64,000 nt of DNA from an uncultured Porphyromonadaceae bacterium (GCA_902491515.1 CABUIC010000006.1:46077-110076); one strand, 5' to 3'; positions 44,517 through 52,875 are shown, numbered from the stretch's first letter. Translations and numbers: made by a program. The notes: generated by a model from the sequence alone, not told the origin.

Positions 44517-45965
44517 TCACTTCGCCGGTTCCGGCTGCCGGGGCGCAACGCGGGTGGAGGCAGGAGAGTCGGGTGCGTCAGGCGATTGGAAGAAGGGATA
44601 AGGCACTCCGAAAACGTCGTCGATTTTTCCGCCCGGGCTGAGGTAGCCGTCCACGATGGTGTCGCGGCCCGAGGGATTCTCGAAGGTATAGAGCTGGAAC
44701 TTGCTCAGCATAGCCGCAAGGTGCTCGAAAACAGTGTCCTGCGACGCCTCGTAGGGGAACCATTTCGAAGTCGCCGTGAAGCAGTACACCTGGAAGGGGA
44801 TTCCCGTGGGCGTCTGCGGAAGAGTCGACACGAAGCAGTCGCTTTCGTGCGAAATCAGCGGCGATGCGTCAAGCCACATCTTGAAATACGCCCGGAACAG
44901 CCCGAGATTCGTGTCGATTGTGCCGTCCACGAGGCCCTCGGGGTTGTCAACGTCAGCGTCGCGGCCGGCGGCACGCTGCTCCAGCTTTTTGCCTACCCAG
45001 GCATCCATGAACGGCAGCTTGCGCACGGCCTCAAGCATCTCCGGCGTGGCGGGAAGGAGGGAGTCGGCATCTATCATATATGAGCGGCAGATTAGCCGCG
45101 TGTTGCTCCTCTGCATGGTACGGTAGTTGGTGAAGCCGCCGCTTATCAGGCTGTAGGGCGGAAGCGTGGTCGTGGTCTTGTCCCAGTTGAGGACTTTCAC
45201 CGCCGTGAGCGACACTTCCTGCACCGTTCCGTTGGCATTCGTGCCCGGCACCGCTATCCAGTCGCCCACGTGAAGCGAATCGTTCTCGGCAAGCTGGACG
45301 CCGGCCACGACGCCGAGAATGCTGTCCTTGAACACCAGCATCAGCACCGCAGCAAACGCACCCAGACCCGCCAGGAGCGCCGCGGGCGATTTGTCGACAA
45401 GGATTGCCACGACGATTATCGCCGTCAGTATCCAGATTATGCCCTTCACGAGCTGCGCGAGGCCGTTCAGGGGCAGCTTGCGCTTGTTTTCCTTGGCGTC
45501 GAGATGCTTCCATACGGCCACGACAAGCGCCGTAAGCGTCACGGCAAGCACAAAACAGATGTAAATGAACGACAGCTTCGTGAGCCACGACGACAGGGCG
45601 TTGTGGTTCGACAGCGTGAACTGTATGAGAATCAGGAACACAAGTGGCGGGATAATTCGGCAAACCTTGTGGAAAAACCTTACGTCGGTCAGCGAGTGGT
45701 TGATGTCGGAGCTCCAGCGTTTTGCCACCGCACGCACGAAATTCAGGATGAGCCACTGGAAAATGCGTCCGACAACTATCGCCAGAAGCAGGACTACCGT
45801 GGCGTAGAGGAAGGTCACTATCGTCTGATGGTGCTCGAGGCCGAAAATGGCGAGCAACCAGTCGACGACTTTCATTATGAACTGGGCGATGGCGTACGAC
45901 GCGCCCGTGCTGTCGCCAACGAAGTGGCTGACGTCGTATGGAGCTGACGAGGAGATAACAAACAT
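44517..45965 (-). CDS. MscS-family mechanosensitive channel, YbdG-like
   Basis: A 482-residue membrane protein. Seen: five N-terminal membrane helices (about residues 45-220), then the MscS core DSILGVVAGVQLAENDSLHVGDWI, the beta domain with VQEVSLTAVKVLNWDKTTTTLP, and a C-terminal cytoplasmic domain. The NTRLICRSYMIDADSL stretch and long insertions match the YbdG/MscM branch. It would release ions upon osmotic downshock. The Pro-rich tail (DSPASTRVAPRQPEPAK) is not conserved. Confidence 0.88.
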   Translation of the reverse strand: MFVISSSAPYDVSHFVGDSTGASYAIAQFIMKVVDWLLAIFGLEHHQTIVTFLYATVVLLLAIVVGRIFQWLILNFVRAVAKRWSSDINHSLTDVRFFHKVCRIIPPLVFLILIQFTLSNHNALSSWLTKLSFIYICFVLAVTLTALVVAVWKHLDAKENKRKLPLNGLAQLVKGIIWILTAIIVVAILVDKSPAALLAGLGAFAAVLMLVFKDSILGVVAGVQLAENDSLHVGDWIAVPGTNANGTVQEVSLTAVKVLNWDKTTTTLPPYSLISGGFTNYRTMQRSNTRLICRSYMIDADSLLPATPEMLEAVRKLPFMDAWVGKKLEQRAAGRDADVDNPEGLVDGTIDTNLGLFRAYFKMWLDASPLISHESDCFVSTLPQTPTGIPFQVYCFTATSKWFPYEASQDTVFEHLAAMLSKFQLYTFENPSGRDTIVDGYLSPGGKIDDVFGVPYPFFQSPDAPDSPASTRVAPRQPEPAK

Positions 45966-46022
45966 GGTGAACTGTATTTAAATTAATACAATCCACCCTC
46001 CGGAATTGTTTAGAGCCGGCTC

Positions 46023-47495
46023 TTACTCCAGCATCGCCTCGGGGGGCGAGATGAGATAAAGCTGCTTCCGCGCGCGGGTCACGGCCGTGTACAGCCAGCG
46101 GTAGAGGTCAAGCCCCATGGCATCCTCGGGTATGTAGCTGAGGTCGACCAATACGTTGGTCCACTGGCCGCCCTGAGCCTTATGGCAGGTGACGGCATAG
46201 GCGAACTTCACCTGCAGCGCATGCCAGTAGGGATTAGTGGCGAGGCTCTTGAGGCGGATGTCAGCCGGAGTGTCGGGCCCGAAAAGCGCAGGGTCGTAGA
46301 GAATTCCGTAATACAATGCGGAATACTGCTCGGAAGTCATGGCCGCTCCCTCGGCGTAAAGGCCGTCCACGAGAATCTTCGTGTCGAAAGTCACGGCCTC
46401 GCCTATCGTCACCGACACGTCCGCGAAGCGGAGCCCGTACTTTTCCTCGGTGCCGTACACCTTCTCCACCCGCAGGATATCGCCGTTGGCTATGAAATCC
46501 ACGCCCTTGGGCCTGGCCCCGGGGAAGTAATGGTTTTTCGACACTATGAGCATGTCGCCGGCGCTCAGCACCTCCTCGCGGTAGAGCACCACGTTCCGCA
46601 CCCCCATGTTGTATTCGAGGGCGCGGCGGTTGCTGCGCGTGATGATGATGGTCTCGCTGTCGCCGTCGCGGCGGAAACAGCCGTCGACCGTCTCGGGTAG
46701 CTCGTCCGGCTCGGTGATGACCCGCACGTCGAGGTTCCCGCGGATGCGGAGCTTCGGCACGAGTGAGGCGCGGATGTGCGGGTCCATTGGTTCACCGCCG
46801 GTGAGATTCAGGGCCTGCGAGTATTCGCGCATGGCGCGCCGGAGACGCGTGGCGTTGAAAAGTATGCCCGAGTCAGCCGCCTGACGCGCCGTTGCCGTCA
46901 GCGTCGCGCAGCTCACGCGCAGGCCGTAACTCCTGAGCACCTCGCGGTCCATCGCCGGAGAGCGCTCCGAGCCGACGGGCGGAAGCTGCGCCGTGTCGCC
47001 CACGAGTATCATCCGGCAGTTCGTGCCCGCGTATACATATGTCACAAGGTCTTCCAGCAGGCCGCCGTCCGCGCCGTCGCCACCTATCATCGAAGCCTCG
47101 TCGATGATGAAGACCATGTTGGAATAATTGTTCTCGCGCGTCACGGGGCGCCCTCCGCGCTCCATCCCGCCGGAGGGGTCGTACACATGCCGGTAGATTT
47201 TACGGTGTATGGTCCAAGCCGGATGTCCCCCGGAATTGGCGGAGAACACCTTGGCCGCGCGTCCCGTCGGGGCCATGAGCATACACTTCACGCCCGAGGC
47301 CTCAAGCATCCGCACGAGCGCCCCCGTCAGCGAGGTCTTGCCCGTGCCGGCGTAGCCGTTGAGGATAAAGGCCACATCCTGGCGCGCGGACGCGCAGAAC
47401 CGGGCAAGCGCGCCCGCCACCTGCCGCTGCTGCACGTTGGGCTCGTACGGCAGGAGCGAAAGCATCTCCGAGGCGAATTCTTCAGGTGCAAGCAT
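46023..47495 (-). CDS. RecD-like SF1 DNA helicase
   Basis: A 490-residue helicase of superfamily 1B. Seen: Walker A NGYAGTGKTSL near residue 48, Walker B FIIDEASMI, motif III LVGDTAQLPPVGSERS, and the C-terminal TCHKAQGGQW and YTAVTRARKQLYLI motifs. It is shorter than RecD2 and lacks RecBC partners here; Dda-like helicases are the closest functional comparison. It begins one base after the WYL regulator stop, so it is the last gene of a four-gene operon with no obvious shared theme. Confidence 0.9.
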   Translation of the reverse strand: MLAPEEFASEMLSLLPYEPNVQQRQVAGALARFCASARQDVAFILNGYAGTGKTSLTGALVRMLEASGVKCMLMAPTGRAAKVFSANSGGHPAWTIHRKIYRHVYDPSGGMERGGRPVTRENNYSNMVFIIDEASMIGGDGADGGLLEDLVTYVYAGTNCRMILVGDTAQLPPVGSERSPAMDREVLRSYGLRVSCATLTATARQAADSGILFNATRLRRAMREYSQALNLTGGEPMDPHIRASLVPKLRIRGNLDVRVITEPDELPETVDGCFRRDGDSETIIITRSNRRALEYNMGVRNVVLYREEVLSAGDMLIVSKNHYFPGARPKGVDFIANGDILRVEKVYGTEEKYGLRFADVSVTIGEAVTFDTKILVDGLYAEGAAMTSEQYSALYYGILYDPALFGPDTPADIRLKSLATNPYWHALQVKFAYAVTCHKAQGGQWTNVLVDLSYIPEDAMGLDLYRWLYTAVTRARKQLYLISPPEAMLE

Positions 47496-47496
47496 T

Positions 47497-48402
47497 TCAG
47501 GACTCGGCTCCGGTGTATTGTCTCAGGGCTTCCTCGAGCTCGCGGCTGACCTGCGCCCGGAGCTCCTGAGGCTGAAGGACTTCCACACGCGAGCCCCGCG
47601 ACACGATTTCGTCAACGAGGTCGGGAGTCACGCGCATGGTGTAATAGAATATCGAGTAGCTGTCGTGGACTATCTCCTCCTGCGAGGGATGAAGGGGCAG
47701 CGTCCGGAGGTATTTGGCCTCGCGCGGCGTGGCTTTCAGCGCGATGCGGTGCACGCGGCCCTCGGTGAAGACAACTCCGAAAGAATGGCGCGTGTACTCC
47801 TCCGCATCGAAAAGCGGGTCCTCTTCGAATGTCTCCGGAAGGATGCGCAGCGACTGCACGCGGTCGAGGGCGTAGGTCTTTATTTTTTTCTCGGCCACGA
47901 CGCGCCCCGTGATGTACCACCTCTGACGGAAAATCTTGAGAAAGAGGGGCTGTAGTTCGATTCCGCGCGTGGGCTTCGAGCGGTAGTAGGCCTGATAGTC
48001 GAGGCTCACGGTGTGGCGCGTCTTCAGCGCGTCGATGGCCGGCGCCAGAAACTCCCGGGCCGAGGGCACGTCCTCGACGAATATTTTCCCGGCCACGTCG
48101 CGCGCCCCGGCCAGGGTGTCGCTCACCGCCGCCGTGTTCAGCAGCCAGTCCGTCATGTTGCTCTCGTTGGTCCCCTCGTCCAAGAGATAGTACTCGTAGG
48201 TCGAGGGGTCGAACTCTATCGAGATGTGGAAAATGTCGAGGATGGCCTGGCGGTAGTTGTAGAAGGTGCGCCGGGGGAGCCGGTCTCCTCCGGAGAAGTC
48301 CGAGTCCTGCCACGCGCGGTCGAGGTCCCGGCGCGTGATGCGGCCGTGGCGCCGTATGGTGTCGATGAGCCAGAGATAGCGGTTGATGAGTGAATGAGCC
48401 AT
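47497..48402 (-). CDS. WYL-domain transcriptional regulator
   Basis: A 301-residue regulator. Seen: an N-terminal winged helix (about residues 1-65, RRDLDRAWQ ... LPRRTFYNYRQAI), the WYL domain (about 140-215, with RQRWYITGRVV and the TYALDRVQSL ending) and a WCX C-terminal extension. WYL proteins bind nucleic acids or nucleotides and control phage-defence or DNA-damage genes in several bacteria. Here it sits with one-base gaps between a symporter gene and a helicase gene. Confidence 0.92.
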   Translation of the reverse strand: MAHSLINRYLWLIDTIRRHGRITRRDLDRAWQDSDFSGGDRLPRRTFYNYRQAILDIFHISIEFDPSTYEYYLLDEGTNESNMTDWLLNTAAVSDTLAGARDVAGKIFVEDVPSAREFLAPAIDALKTRHTVSLDYQAYYRSKPTRGIELQPLFLKIFRQRWYITGRVVAEKKIKTYALDRVQSLRILPETFEEDPLFDAEEYTRHSFGVVFTEGRVHRIALKATPREAKYLRTLPLHPSQEEIVHDSYSIFYYTMRVTPDLVDEIVSRGSRVEVLQPQELRAQVSRELEEALRQYTGAES

Positions 48403-48403
48403 A

Positions 48404-49900
48404 TTATTGACGTCCGGCGGCGGACGCTCCGGGAGAACACTGTTTTTCTTTCTTCTTAATCGGGCTGAACAGCCTCAGGAACAGTATGGTCACGGCCGCG
48501 TTCATCAGCAGGAGCTCGAAGCCCGTCTCGTAGTGGCACCAGCGGTTCAGCCCCCACTGGATGCACCAGCTCACCGCCGGAGCGGCGACGCAGGCGAGGG
48601 GAACCCATCTGTCGTGCACCGGACGCTTCCAGAACATTCCGTAGACAAACAGTCCGAGTATAGGCCCGTAGGTGTACGAGGCCAGAGTGTACACCGCCGA
48701 AATGGCGTCCTGGTCCGAAAGGTAATAAAAGACGATTATCACGAGGCCCATCACGGCGCTCATGGCGAGATGCACGAGCTTGCGTGTCCGTGTCAGCTTC
48801 TCGGGAGCCTGCTTCTCGTGCGCGCCGAGGATGTCCACCGTGAAGGATGTGGTCAGCGACGTCAGCGCCGACCCCGCCGCGGAATAGGCCGCGCTCACCA
48901 GCCCCAGAACAAAGAGTATGCCCACGATGGCCGGAACGTCGGGATGTGTCGCCACAAGCCCGAAAAGCTCGTCGCTCTTCTCCGGCATGGCTATGCCCTT
49001 GCGCTCGATGAACACCACAAGCAGCGTCCCAAGAAGAAGGAAGAGCGCGATGACGAAAAACTGAACGATGCCGCTCACTATCATGTTCTTCTGCGACTGA
49101 CCCGAGTTGCGGCACGCAAGGTTGCGCTGCATCATGTCCTGGTCCAGACCGTTGGTGGCTATGGCCATGAAAACACCCGCGATGAACTGCTTCCAGAAGT
49201 AGGTGGCCTCCCGCGGATTGTCGAAGAAGAACATCCGCGAGGTGGGATGGTCCCTGATGGTACGGCTCATTTCCCCGAAATCCATACCCAACTCTCTGGC
49301 CACGAACCATATGCAGAGCACCACCGAGCTAATCAGGCAGAAACTCTTCAGCGTGTCGGTCCAGATCAGAGTCTTGACGCCGCCCTGAAGTGTATAGAGC
49401 CATATCAGGGCTATCGTCACTATCACATTGAATATAAACGGAACTCCCAGCGGCCGGAACACTAAAAGCTGGAGCACGGCGCACACCACGAAGAAGCGCA
49501 CCGCCGCGCCGAGCATCTTCGACACGAAGAAGAACCACGCCCCCGTGCGGTAGGTATGGCGTCCGAAGCGCTCGCCGAGATAGCCGTAGATGCTGATGAG
49601 CTTCCGCCTGTAGAACATGGGCACAAGCACCAGAGCTATCACACCGTAGCCCACGATGAATCCCAGCACCATCTGGAGATAGGCGTAACCCTTCGCCGCC
49701 ACCATGCCGGGCACCGAGATGAAGGTCACGCCCGAGATGGCCGCGCCTATCATCGCGAAGGCCACAAGAGGCCACGGAGCCTTGCGGCCTCCGGTGAAGA
49801 AGGTGGCGTTGGAGTCCTCGGTTCCACGGTTTGCCAGCCATGAGATAAGGAACAGCAGCCCGAAATAGGCCGCGATAGTAAGGATAATTGTCAGTGCCAT
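48404..49900 (-). CDS. Sodium:solute symporter (SSS family)
   Basis: A 498-residue transporter with about 13 membrane helices. Seen: the opening ILTIAAYFGLLFLISWLANR, GGRKAPWPLVAFAMIGAAISGVTFISVPG (in parts, unwound helix 1 region), and the sodium-site helix 8 pattern AAYSAAGSALTSLTTSFTVDIL. The substrate is unknown. The two-base gap to the upstream NamZ-like gene suggests uptake of a sugar it releases, such as MurNAc; that is inference. Confidence 0.9.
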   Translation of the reverse strand: MALTIILTIAAYFGLLFLISWLANRGTEDSNATFFTGGRKAPWPLVAFAMIGAAISGVTFISVPGMVAAKGYAYLQMVLGFIVGYGVIALVLVPMFYRRKLISIYGYLGERFGRHTYRTGAWFFFVSKMLGAAVRFFVVCAVLQLLVFRPLGVPFIFNVIVTIALIWLYTLQGGVKTLIWTDTLKSFCLISSVVLCIWFVARELGMDFGEMSRTIRDHPTSRMFFFDNPREATYFWKQFIAGVFMAIATNGLDQDMMQRNLACRNSGQSQKNMIVSGIVQFFVIALFLLLGTLLVVFIERKGIAMPEKSDELFGLVATHPDVPAIVGILFVLGLVSAAYSAAGSALTSLTTSFTVDILGAHEKQAPEKLTRTRKLVHLAMSAVMGLVIIVFYYLSDQDAISAVYTLASYTYGPILGLFVYGMFWKRPVHDRWVPLACVAAPAVSWCIQWGLNRWCHYETGFELLLMNAAVTILFLRLFSPIKKKEKQCSPGASAAGRQ

Positions 49901-49902
49901 GA

Positions 49903-51156
49903 TTAATCGGGGTACAGTCTGTATTTCTCGCTCTTTTTCCTGAAGGCCGCGGCCTCGTCTGCCCAGGTGGCCTTGATTTCCTGCGCTGTCCGGCCTTCCT
50001 CAATCATTGAGCGGATGTCGCCGCGGCCCATAAGCTTCTCGAAAAAGCCGGAGAAGAACGTCTCGCGCGTCGCCGGGTCCACCGAGCGGTAGGCGTCGAT
50101 GAGCCATTCGAGATTGATGCCGCCGGCGATAATCTCTTCCTCGTCGAGGTCCGTAAGCGCCACGCCGTGGCACTCCTCGCCGAGGCGCGGCGGATTTTTC
50201 GCCCCGGGACGCGACTCGGGAGTAAAGGTATAGGGGTGCAGGGAGTCGCTCGGGATGGAAGGATGCCCGTAGATTTCAAAAGGATGGTCCGTCCCGCGCC
50301 CGAGGCTTACGGGAGTGGCCTCGAAGTAGCACATCGAGGGGTAGAGGTAAATCGCACGCATAGTCCGCAGATTCGGCGAGGGCGCCACGGGCAGACGGTA
50401 GCGCGTCGAGTGGCTGTAGCCCTCGCAGGGCACAACCGTGATTTCAGGCTTCGCACCGCCTTTCAGCCAGCCCTCGCCGCGTGCCATCAGCGCCAGCTCG
50501 CCGAGCGTCAGGCCGTGGACCGTAGGTATCGGCAGACGCCCCACGCCCGAAGCGTAGCGCATGTCCAGCACAGGGCCGTCGACCGTCATCCCATTGGGAT
50601 TCGGCCGGTCAAGGATTACAACAGGCTTCCCCGCCCCGGCGCAGGCGTTAATCAGGTCAATCATCGTGCAGTAATAGGTATAGAACCGCAGCCCGACGTC
50701 CTGAATGTCAACCACAAGCACATCGAAGCCGTCCATCACCTCGCGCGAGGGTTCGCGGCGCCCGGAGCCGTCGTAGAGCGAGGCAATGGCAATCCCCGTC
50801 TTCGGGTCGCGGCCACCCTTCACGTGCTCTCCCGCGTCCGCCGTGCCACGGAATCCGTGCTCCGGCGAGAAAATAGTCGTCACCGACACCCCGCTGTCAA
50901 GAAGGGCGTCGAGTGTATGACGCCCGTTCGGCAGAATGCCCGTATGGTTCGAGAACAGAGCCGCGCGCTTCCCCTCGAGAAGAGGCAGATACTCTCCTGA
51001 CCGCTCAGCACCCAGACGCAGGGTGACATCCCGATGCACCTCGTTGACACTTACATATGTCGAATCGCCCTCGCGTCCGTCCGACGCCCCGGCTCCGCAG
51101 GCCGTAAACGTACCCGCTGCAAGCGACAATGCTATTAAATAATGGTGGATTTTCAT
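49903..51156 (-). CDS. NamZ-like exo-beta-N-acetylmuramidase (DUF1343) lipoprotein
   Basis: A 417-residue exported lipoprotein (lipobox FTAC near residue 19). The DUF1343 family includes NamZ, which releases MurNAc from the ends of glycan strands. Seen: LFSNHTGILPNGRHTLDAL, TIFSPEHGFRG, VLVVDIQDVGLRFYTYYCT, DRPNPNG and the FEATPVSLGRGTDHPF motif. The ATG at 51156 is chosen for the signal peptide. It is the first gene of the minus-strand operon with the symporter, WYL regulator and helicase. Activity is inferred from the family. Confidence 0.88.
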   Translation of the reverse strand: MKIHHYLIALSLAAGTFTACGAGASDGREGDSTYVSVNEVHRDVTLRLGAERSGEYLPLLEGKRAALFSNHTGILPNGRHTLDALLDSGVSVTTIFSPEHGFRGTADAGEHVKGGRDPKTGIAIASLYDGSGRREPSREVMDGFDVLVVDIQDVGLRFYTYYCTMIDLINACAGAGKPVVILDRPNPNGMTVDGPVLDMRYASGVGRLPIPTVHGLTLGELALMARGEGWLKGGAKPEITVVPCEGYSHSTRYRLPVAPSPNLRTMRAIYLYPSMCYFEATPVSLGRGTDHPFEIYGHPSIPSDSLHPYTFTPESRPGAKNPPRLGEECHGVALTDLDEEEIIAGGINLEWLIDAYRSVDPATRETFFSGFFEKLMGRGDIRSMIEEGRTAQEIKATWADEAAAFRKKSEKYRLYPD

Positions 51157-51255
51157 GATAAGGAAATATTTGCGAAGATAGCACGAAAAATCGGGCCACG
51201 ATGTTAACAAACACTAAAAACGCCTGCCCGAATTGGAAAAATAAAAAAAGCTCCG

Positions 51256-51263
51256 TAACTTTG
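51256..51263 (+). promoter_or_regulatory. -7 promoter element (TAACTTTG) of tRNA-Ala
   Basis: Perfect match 20 bases before the tRNA 5' end, with TTGG at 51233-51236 exactly 19 bases upstream as a near -33 element. Confidence 0.7.
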
Positions 51264-51282
51264 CACCGCAAACAGACCAATC

Positions 51283-51355
51283 GGGGTATTAGCTCATCTG
51301 GTAGAGCGCAACACTGGCAGTGTTGAGGTAAGCGGTTCGAGTCCGCTATACTCCA
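51283..51355 (+). tRNA. tRNA-Ala (GGC)
   Basis: A 73-base cloverleaf. Acceptor GGGGTAT (51283-51289) pairs with ATACTCC (51348-51354) and includes the G3-U70 pair that identifies alanine tRNAs. D stem GCTC/GAGC, anticodon stem CAACA/TGTTG with loop CTGGCAG and anticodon GGC at 51316-51318, T arm with GGTTCGAGTCC, discriminator A at 51355. CCA is not encoded. Confidence 0.95.
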
Positions 51356-51365
51356 CAAAAAGCGA

Positions 51366-51398
51366 CAGACCTGGAAGCGATTCCAAGTCTGTTTTTTT
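51366..51398 (+). terminator. Terminator of tRNA-Ala, overlapping the next promoter
   Basis: An 11-base stem (51366-51376 with 51381-51391, one mismatch) followed by seven T at 51392-51398. The last three T and the following G form the TTTG -33 element of the mntA promoter. Confidence 0.8.
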
Positions 51399-51426
51399 GT
51401 CATATCCCCGCAATTGATTATATTTG
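51396..51426 (+). promoter_or_regulatory. Promoter of the first MntA/HepT pair (TTTG-N19-TATATTTG)
   Basis: TTTG at 51396-51399 and TATATTTG at 51419-51426, spacer 19. The ATG follows the -7 element after only four bases, so a leaderless transcript is expected. The same layout is repeated at 52156-52186. Confidence 0.75.
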
Positions 51427-51430
51427 CATC

Positions 51431-51730
51431 ATGAAACTGATTGAGATGAACATCGACAGGATTATCGCCTTGTGCAAAAAGTACAAGGTCGCAAAACTGT
51501 GGGTGTTCGGTTCTATCCTCACCCCCCGCTTCAACGACCAAAGCGACATCGACTTCTCCGTGGTGTTCCATTACGATCAGATTCAGGATTTATTCATAAC
51601 ATTCTTTGATTTTATTGAGGAACTGCAGCTCGTGCTTGGCCGCAAAGTAGATTTGGTTGATGAGACGGCAATTAAAAATCCGTATTTCCGCTCTGAACTA
51701 AACAACACCAAACGCCTTATTTATGGATGA
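51431..51730 (+). CDS. MntA-like nucleotidyltransferase antitoxin, copy 1
   Basis: A 99-residue minimal nucleotidyltransferase. Seen: GSILTPRFNDQSDIDFSV, the GS-x(n)-DxD metal/ATP motif. In characterised MntA/HepT systems the antitoxin AMPylates a Tyr of HepT and blocks its RNase activity. The first 44 residues are identical to copy 2 (52191); from there on the two proteins differ strongly (VFHYDQIQDL here against NFDSNSINAE). The stop overlaps the HepT start by eight bases. The stretch is richer in A/T than the neighbouring core genes, which suggests transfer. Confidence 0.88.
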   Translation: MKLIEMNIDRIIALCKKYKVAKLWVFGSILTPRFNDQSDIDFSVVFHYDQIQDLFITFFDFIEELQLVLGRKVDLVDETAIKNPYFRSELNNTKRLIYG

Positions 51731-52076
51731 ACAGGTCTATAAGTCACTCAATGACATATTAAACAGTATATCCCATATCGAACTGTTCTGTTCAAGTAGG
51801 CCAAGAGAATTTCAGGCATTTTGTGACGATATCTGTTTCAGAAGCGCCGTACAATGGGAGATTGCAATAATCGGCGAGGCCATGAATCGTATTTTGAAAA
51901 TCATGCCTGATATTGAAATCACATCGGCTCGCAGAATAGTCAATACCCGCAACTATCTTATACATGGTTACGACAGTTTGAGAGAGGATTTGATATGGGC
52001 TATTGTTATCAATCATTTGCCATTATTAAAAACAGAAGTAACACAATTGCTTGAATCATCTGACACAGTTCGATAA
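51723..52076 (+). CDS. HepT-like HEPN toxin, copy 1
   Basis: A 117-residue all-helical HEPN (DUF86) protein. Seen: the RNase motif with the AMPylatable Tyr, RNYLIHGY, which matches R-x4-H-x-Y, and the GEAMNRILK helix. HepT toxins cleave RNA, in one studied case the 3' end of tRNAs. It forms a pair with the overlapping MntA-like gene. About 60% of positions match copy 2 by eye, much less than the identical MntA start. Confidence 0.88.
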   Translation: MDEQVYKSLNDILNSISHIELFCSSRPREFQAFCDDICFRSAVQWEIAIIGEAMNRILKIMPDIEITSARRIVNTRNYLIHGYDSLREDLIWAIVINHLPLLKTEVTQLLESSDTVR

Positions 52077-52130
52077 TCCGAAGACAATATGGCTTCGGAG
52101 AAGTATTAGGCAACATACTCTACCCCCCAA

Positions 52131-52158
52131 AGCGAACTTTCCGAAGTCCGCTTTTTTT
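52131..52158 (+). terminator. Terminator between the two MntA/HepT pairs
   Basis: AGCG-A-ACTT (52131-52139) pairs with AAGT-C-CGCT (52144-52152) around one mismatch, then seven T at 52152-52158. As in the tRNA terminator, the T run ends in the -33 element of the next promoter. Confidence 0.65.
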
Positions 52159-52186
52159 GTTATATCCCTGCAATTGATTATATTTG
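52156..52186 (+). promoter_or_regulatory. Promoter of the second MntA/HepT pair
   Basis: TTTG at 52156-52159, 19 bases, TATATTTG at 52179-52186, ATG four bases later at 52191. Nearly identical to 51396-51430. Confidence 0.75.
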
Positions 52187-52190
52187 CATC

Positions 52191-52502
52191 ATGAAACTGA
52201 TTGAGATGAACATCGACAGGATTATCGCCTTGTGCAAGAAGTACAAGGTGGCAAAACTGTGGGTGTTCGGTTCTATCCTAACCCCCCGCTTCAACGACCA
52301 AAGCGACATCGATTTCTCCGTCAATTTCGACAGTAATTCCATCAATGCCGAAGGACTCGACTGGGCCGATATTTTCTTCGATTTCATGCATGCTCTTCAG
52401 GAAATTACAGGGCGTCGCATAGACCTCGTCTGCGATGATGCCGTAAGGAATCCCGTTTTCCGGGAAGAACTCGACCGCACAAAACGACTCATCTATGGAT
52501 AA
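52191..52502 (+). CDS. MntA-like nucleotidyltransferase antitoxin, copy 2
   Basis: A 103-residue paralogue of the gene at 51431, with the same N-terminal 44 residues and the same GSILTPRFNDQSDID active-site motif, then a different C-terminal half (WADIFFDFMHALQEITGRRID). The last residues (TKRLIYG) match again. It overlaps its HepT partner by eight bases, as in copy 1. Function as for copy 1; whether the two antitoxins cross-protect is unknown. Confidence 0.88.
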   Translation: MKLIEMNIDRIIALCKKYKVAKLWVFGSILTPRFNDQSDIDFSVNFDSNSINAEGLDWADIFFDFMHALQEITGRRIDLVCDDAVRNPVFREELDRTKRLIYG

Positions 52503-52842
52503 GACAATCAGGAAATATCTTCTCGACATACTTCAGGCCATTTCTGAAATCGAAATGGCAGAAGATCGTTTCGGACGACTGTATGAAACGTTCGAAAACG
52601 ATATCGTTTTCAGGAAATTCACAGAGCGCAATATCGAAATCATAGGAGAAGCCATGAATCGTATTCTCAAGATTCATCCTGACATCAGCATCTCTTCCGC
52701 CCGAAAAATCGTTGATACCCGCAATTATGTAATTCATGCCTATGACTCACTCAAACCCGATATACTGTGGGCTATAGTTATCAACCATATTCCAAAGCTA
52801 AAGGCTGAGATTTACGGAATTCTGGGGCAACCCGGCGATTAA
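52495..52842 (+). CDS. HepT-like HEPN toxin, copy 2
   Basis: A 115-residue HEPN protein with RNYVIHAY (R-x4-H-x-Y) and GEAMNRILKIHPDISI-type helices. It keeps the catalytic residues, so both toxins look intact. It is followed by a decayed third promoter-plus-start copy at 52876-52916. Confidence 0.88.
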   Translation: MDKTIRKYLLDILQAISEIEMAEDRFGRLYETFENDIVFRKFTERNIEIIGEAMNRILKIHPDISISSARKIVDTRNYVIHAYDSLKPDILWAIVINHIPKLKAEIYGILGQPGD

Positions 52843-52875
52843 GACATTCATCAGGTATTTCGTAATATCGTCGCG

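Noticed and set aside
48404..49465. A plus-strand frame opposite the symporter as a real gene
   Set aside because: Its His/Arg-rich composition and lack of motifs fit an antisense shadow of the SSS transporter.
51283..51355. tRNA-Gly reading of the tRNA gene
   Set aside because: The anticodon in the loop is GGC, not GCC, and the G3-U70 pair marks alanine.
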